From positions 1 through 5,006 of the forward strand of contig JAHWHG010000005.1 in the NCBI GenBank assembly GCA_019323515.1: DNA of 5,006 nt. Reading direction: 5' to 3'. Source of the stretch: Candidatus Woesearchaeota archaeon. GTDB lineage: Archaea > Nanobdellota > Nanobdellia > Woesearchaeales > JAHWHD01. Positions within the stretch are counted from its first letter, which is position 1. Each line of letters begins with the position of its first letter. Position numbers and translations under genes: made by a program. This document shows, one piece after another, positions 4,881 to 5,006 of the stretch. Below the pieces are notes generated by a model. The model saw nothing but the letters and a program-made list of their open reading frames with translations. It was not told where the DNA came from and searched no databases.

Positions 4881-5006
4881 AAACGCCAGCGCCCGGACAC
4901 TCAAATCGCTAGCCTTGACTAACGGTTCTTTGAACCGGGATACCCTTGCGGGAACAGGCTTGCTTGCATGTTGCAAACAGCTGATTATCCGTCAGGACTG
5001 GTTTAC
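4881..5006 (-). other. GC-rich non-coding region with stacked hairpins; candidate structured RNA or 5' leader (runs off window)
   Basis: This stretch has no credible reading frame and is about 52% GC (66 of 126 counted), in contrast to 41-43% in the DUF2284 and RidA genes. GCTAGCCT (4908-4915) pairs with AGGCTTGC (4956-4963), with one mismatch in eight. It encloses two hairpins: CGGTTC-TTT-GAACCG (4923-4937) and CCC-TTGC-GGG (4943-4952). The result is a compact three-way junction. Two more small hairpins follow, TTGCA/TGCAA (4964-4976) and CTGA/TCAG (4981-4995). Read on the - strand, the CCC/GGG loop is GCAA, a GNRA tetraloop, and the region leads directly into the membrane-protein gene; this favours the - strand. 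No tRNA T-arm or known riboswitch core was recognised. It could be a cis-regulatory leader or part of an independent RNA whose other end lies outside. Confidence 0.45.

Noticed and set aside
4908..4963. Hammerhead ribozyme (three-way junction on the + strand)
   Set aside because: The junction strands (TGACTAA, GGATA, AAC) lack the invariant CUGANGA and GAAA cores.
4881..5006. tRNA gene (GGTTCAAA and a D-arm-like string are visible on the - strand)
   Set aside because: After the TTCAAAG loop position the next base is A rather than the required C61, and the T-stem does not pair. The GGTTC instead forms a perfect 6-bp hairpin with GAACC, and no 7-bp acceptor with CCA-type geometry was found.
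4873..5006. Coding frame on the - strand upstream of the membrane protein
   Set aside because: A stretch without stops exists after a TGA near 4993, but it has no in-frame ATG or SD, is out of frame with the downstream gene, and coincides with strong hairpins.
1..5006. CRISPR arrays, insertion sequences, toxin-antitoxin pair
   Set aside because: No spaced direct repeats, terminal inverted repeats or transposase motifs are seen. The MazG-like proteins are pyrophosphohydrolases and not MazE/MazF toxin-antitoxin components.

Overview
This window looks archaeal. Every gene that starts a transcript has a clear TATA-like box centred about 27-30 bases before its ATG and no leader or Shine-Dalgarno (SD) sequence. 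Genes inside operons carry good SD sites complementary to an archaeal or bacterial 16S 3' end. Likely ends are marked by T-runs rather than hairpins. Short genes, tight packing and lysine-rich proteins would suit a small-genome (for example DPANN-type) archaeon, but the lineage cannot be fixed from this sequence.

Layout: (1) 1-514, + strand: the 3' end of a gene entering from outside, then a 63-residue Cys-rich protein, then a T-run. (2) 538-2071, - strand: a three-gene operon read from 2071 leftward, joined by two 4-base ATGA overlaps. It encodes a MazG-like (dCTPP1-type) nucleotide pyrophosphohydrolase, a DUF523/TudS-like Fe-S protein, and a diverged protein resembling the HhH-GPD DNA glycosylase fold. 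(3) 2160-2552, + strand: a RidA-family protein diverging from that operon. (4) 2555-4030, - strand: a DUF2284 Cys-rich metal-binding protein followed by an OGG1-type 8-oxoguanine DNA glycosylase. The glycosylase gene is much more AT-rich than its neighbours. (5) 4104-4427, + strand: a second, different MazG-like protein, diverging from DUF2284. (6) 4471-4872, - strand: a four-helix membrane protein. (7) 4873-5006: a GC-rich, non-coding, hairpin-dense stretch that looks like a structured RNA and runs off the window edge.

Taken together, at least five of the nine genes belong to families that clear damaged or unwanted metabolites and bases: two NTP pyrophosphohydrolases, one clear and one probable base-excision glycosylase, RidA, and a possible thiobase desulfurase. 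The - strand operon (pyrophosphohydrolase, DUF523 and glycosylase-like protein) is the best candidate for an undescribed functional unit. The structured region at the right edge is the best candidate for an undescribed RNA. Assignments rest on motif reading; no database search was run.
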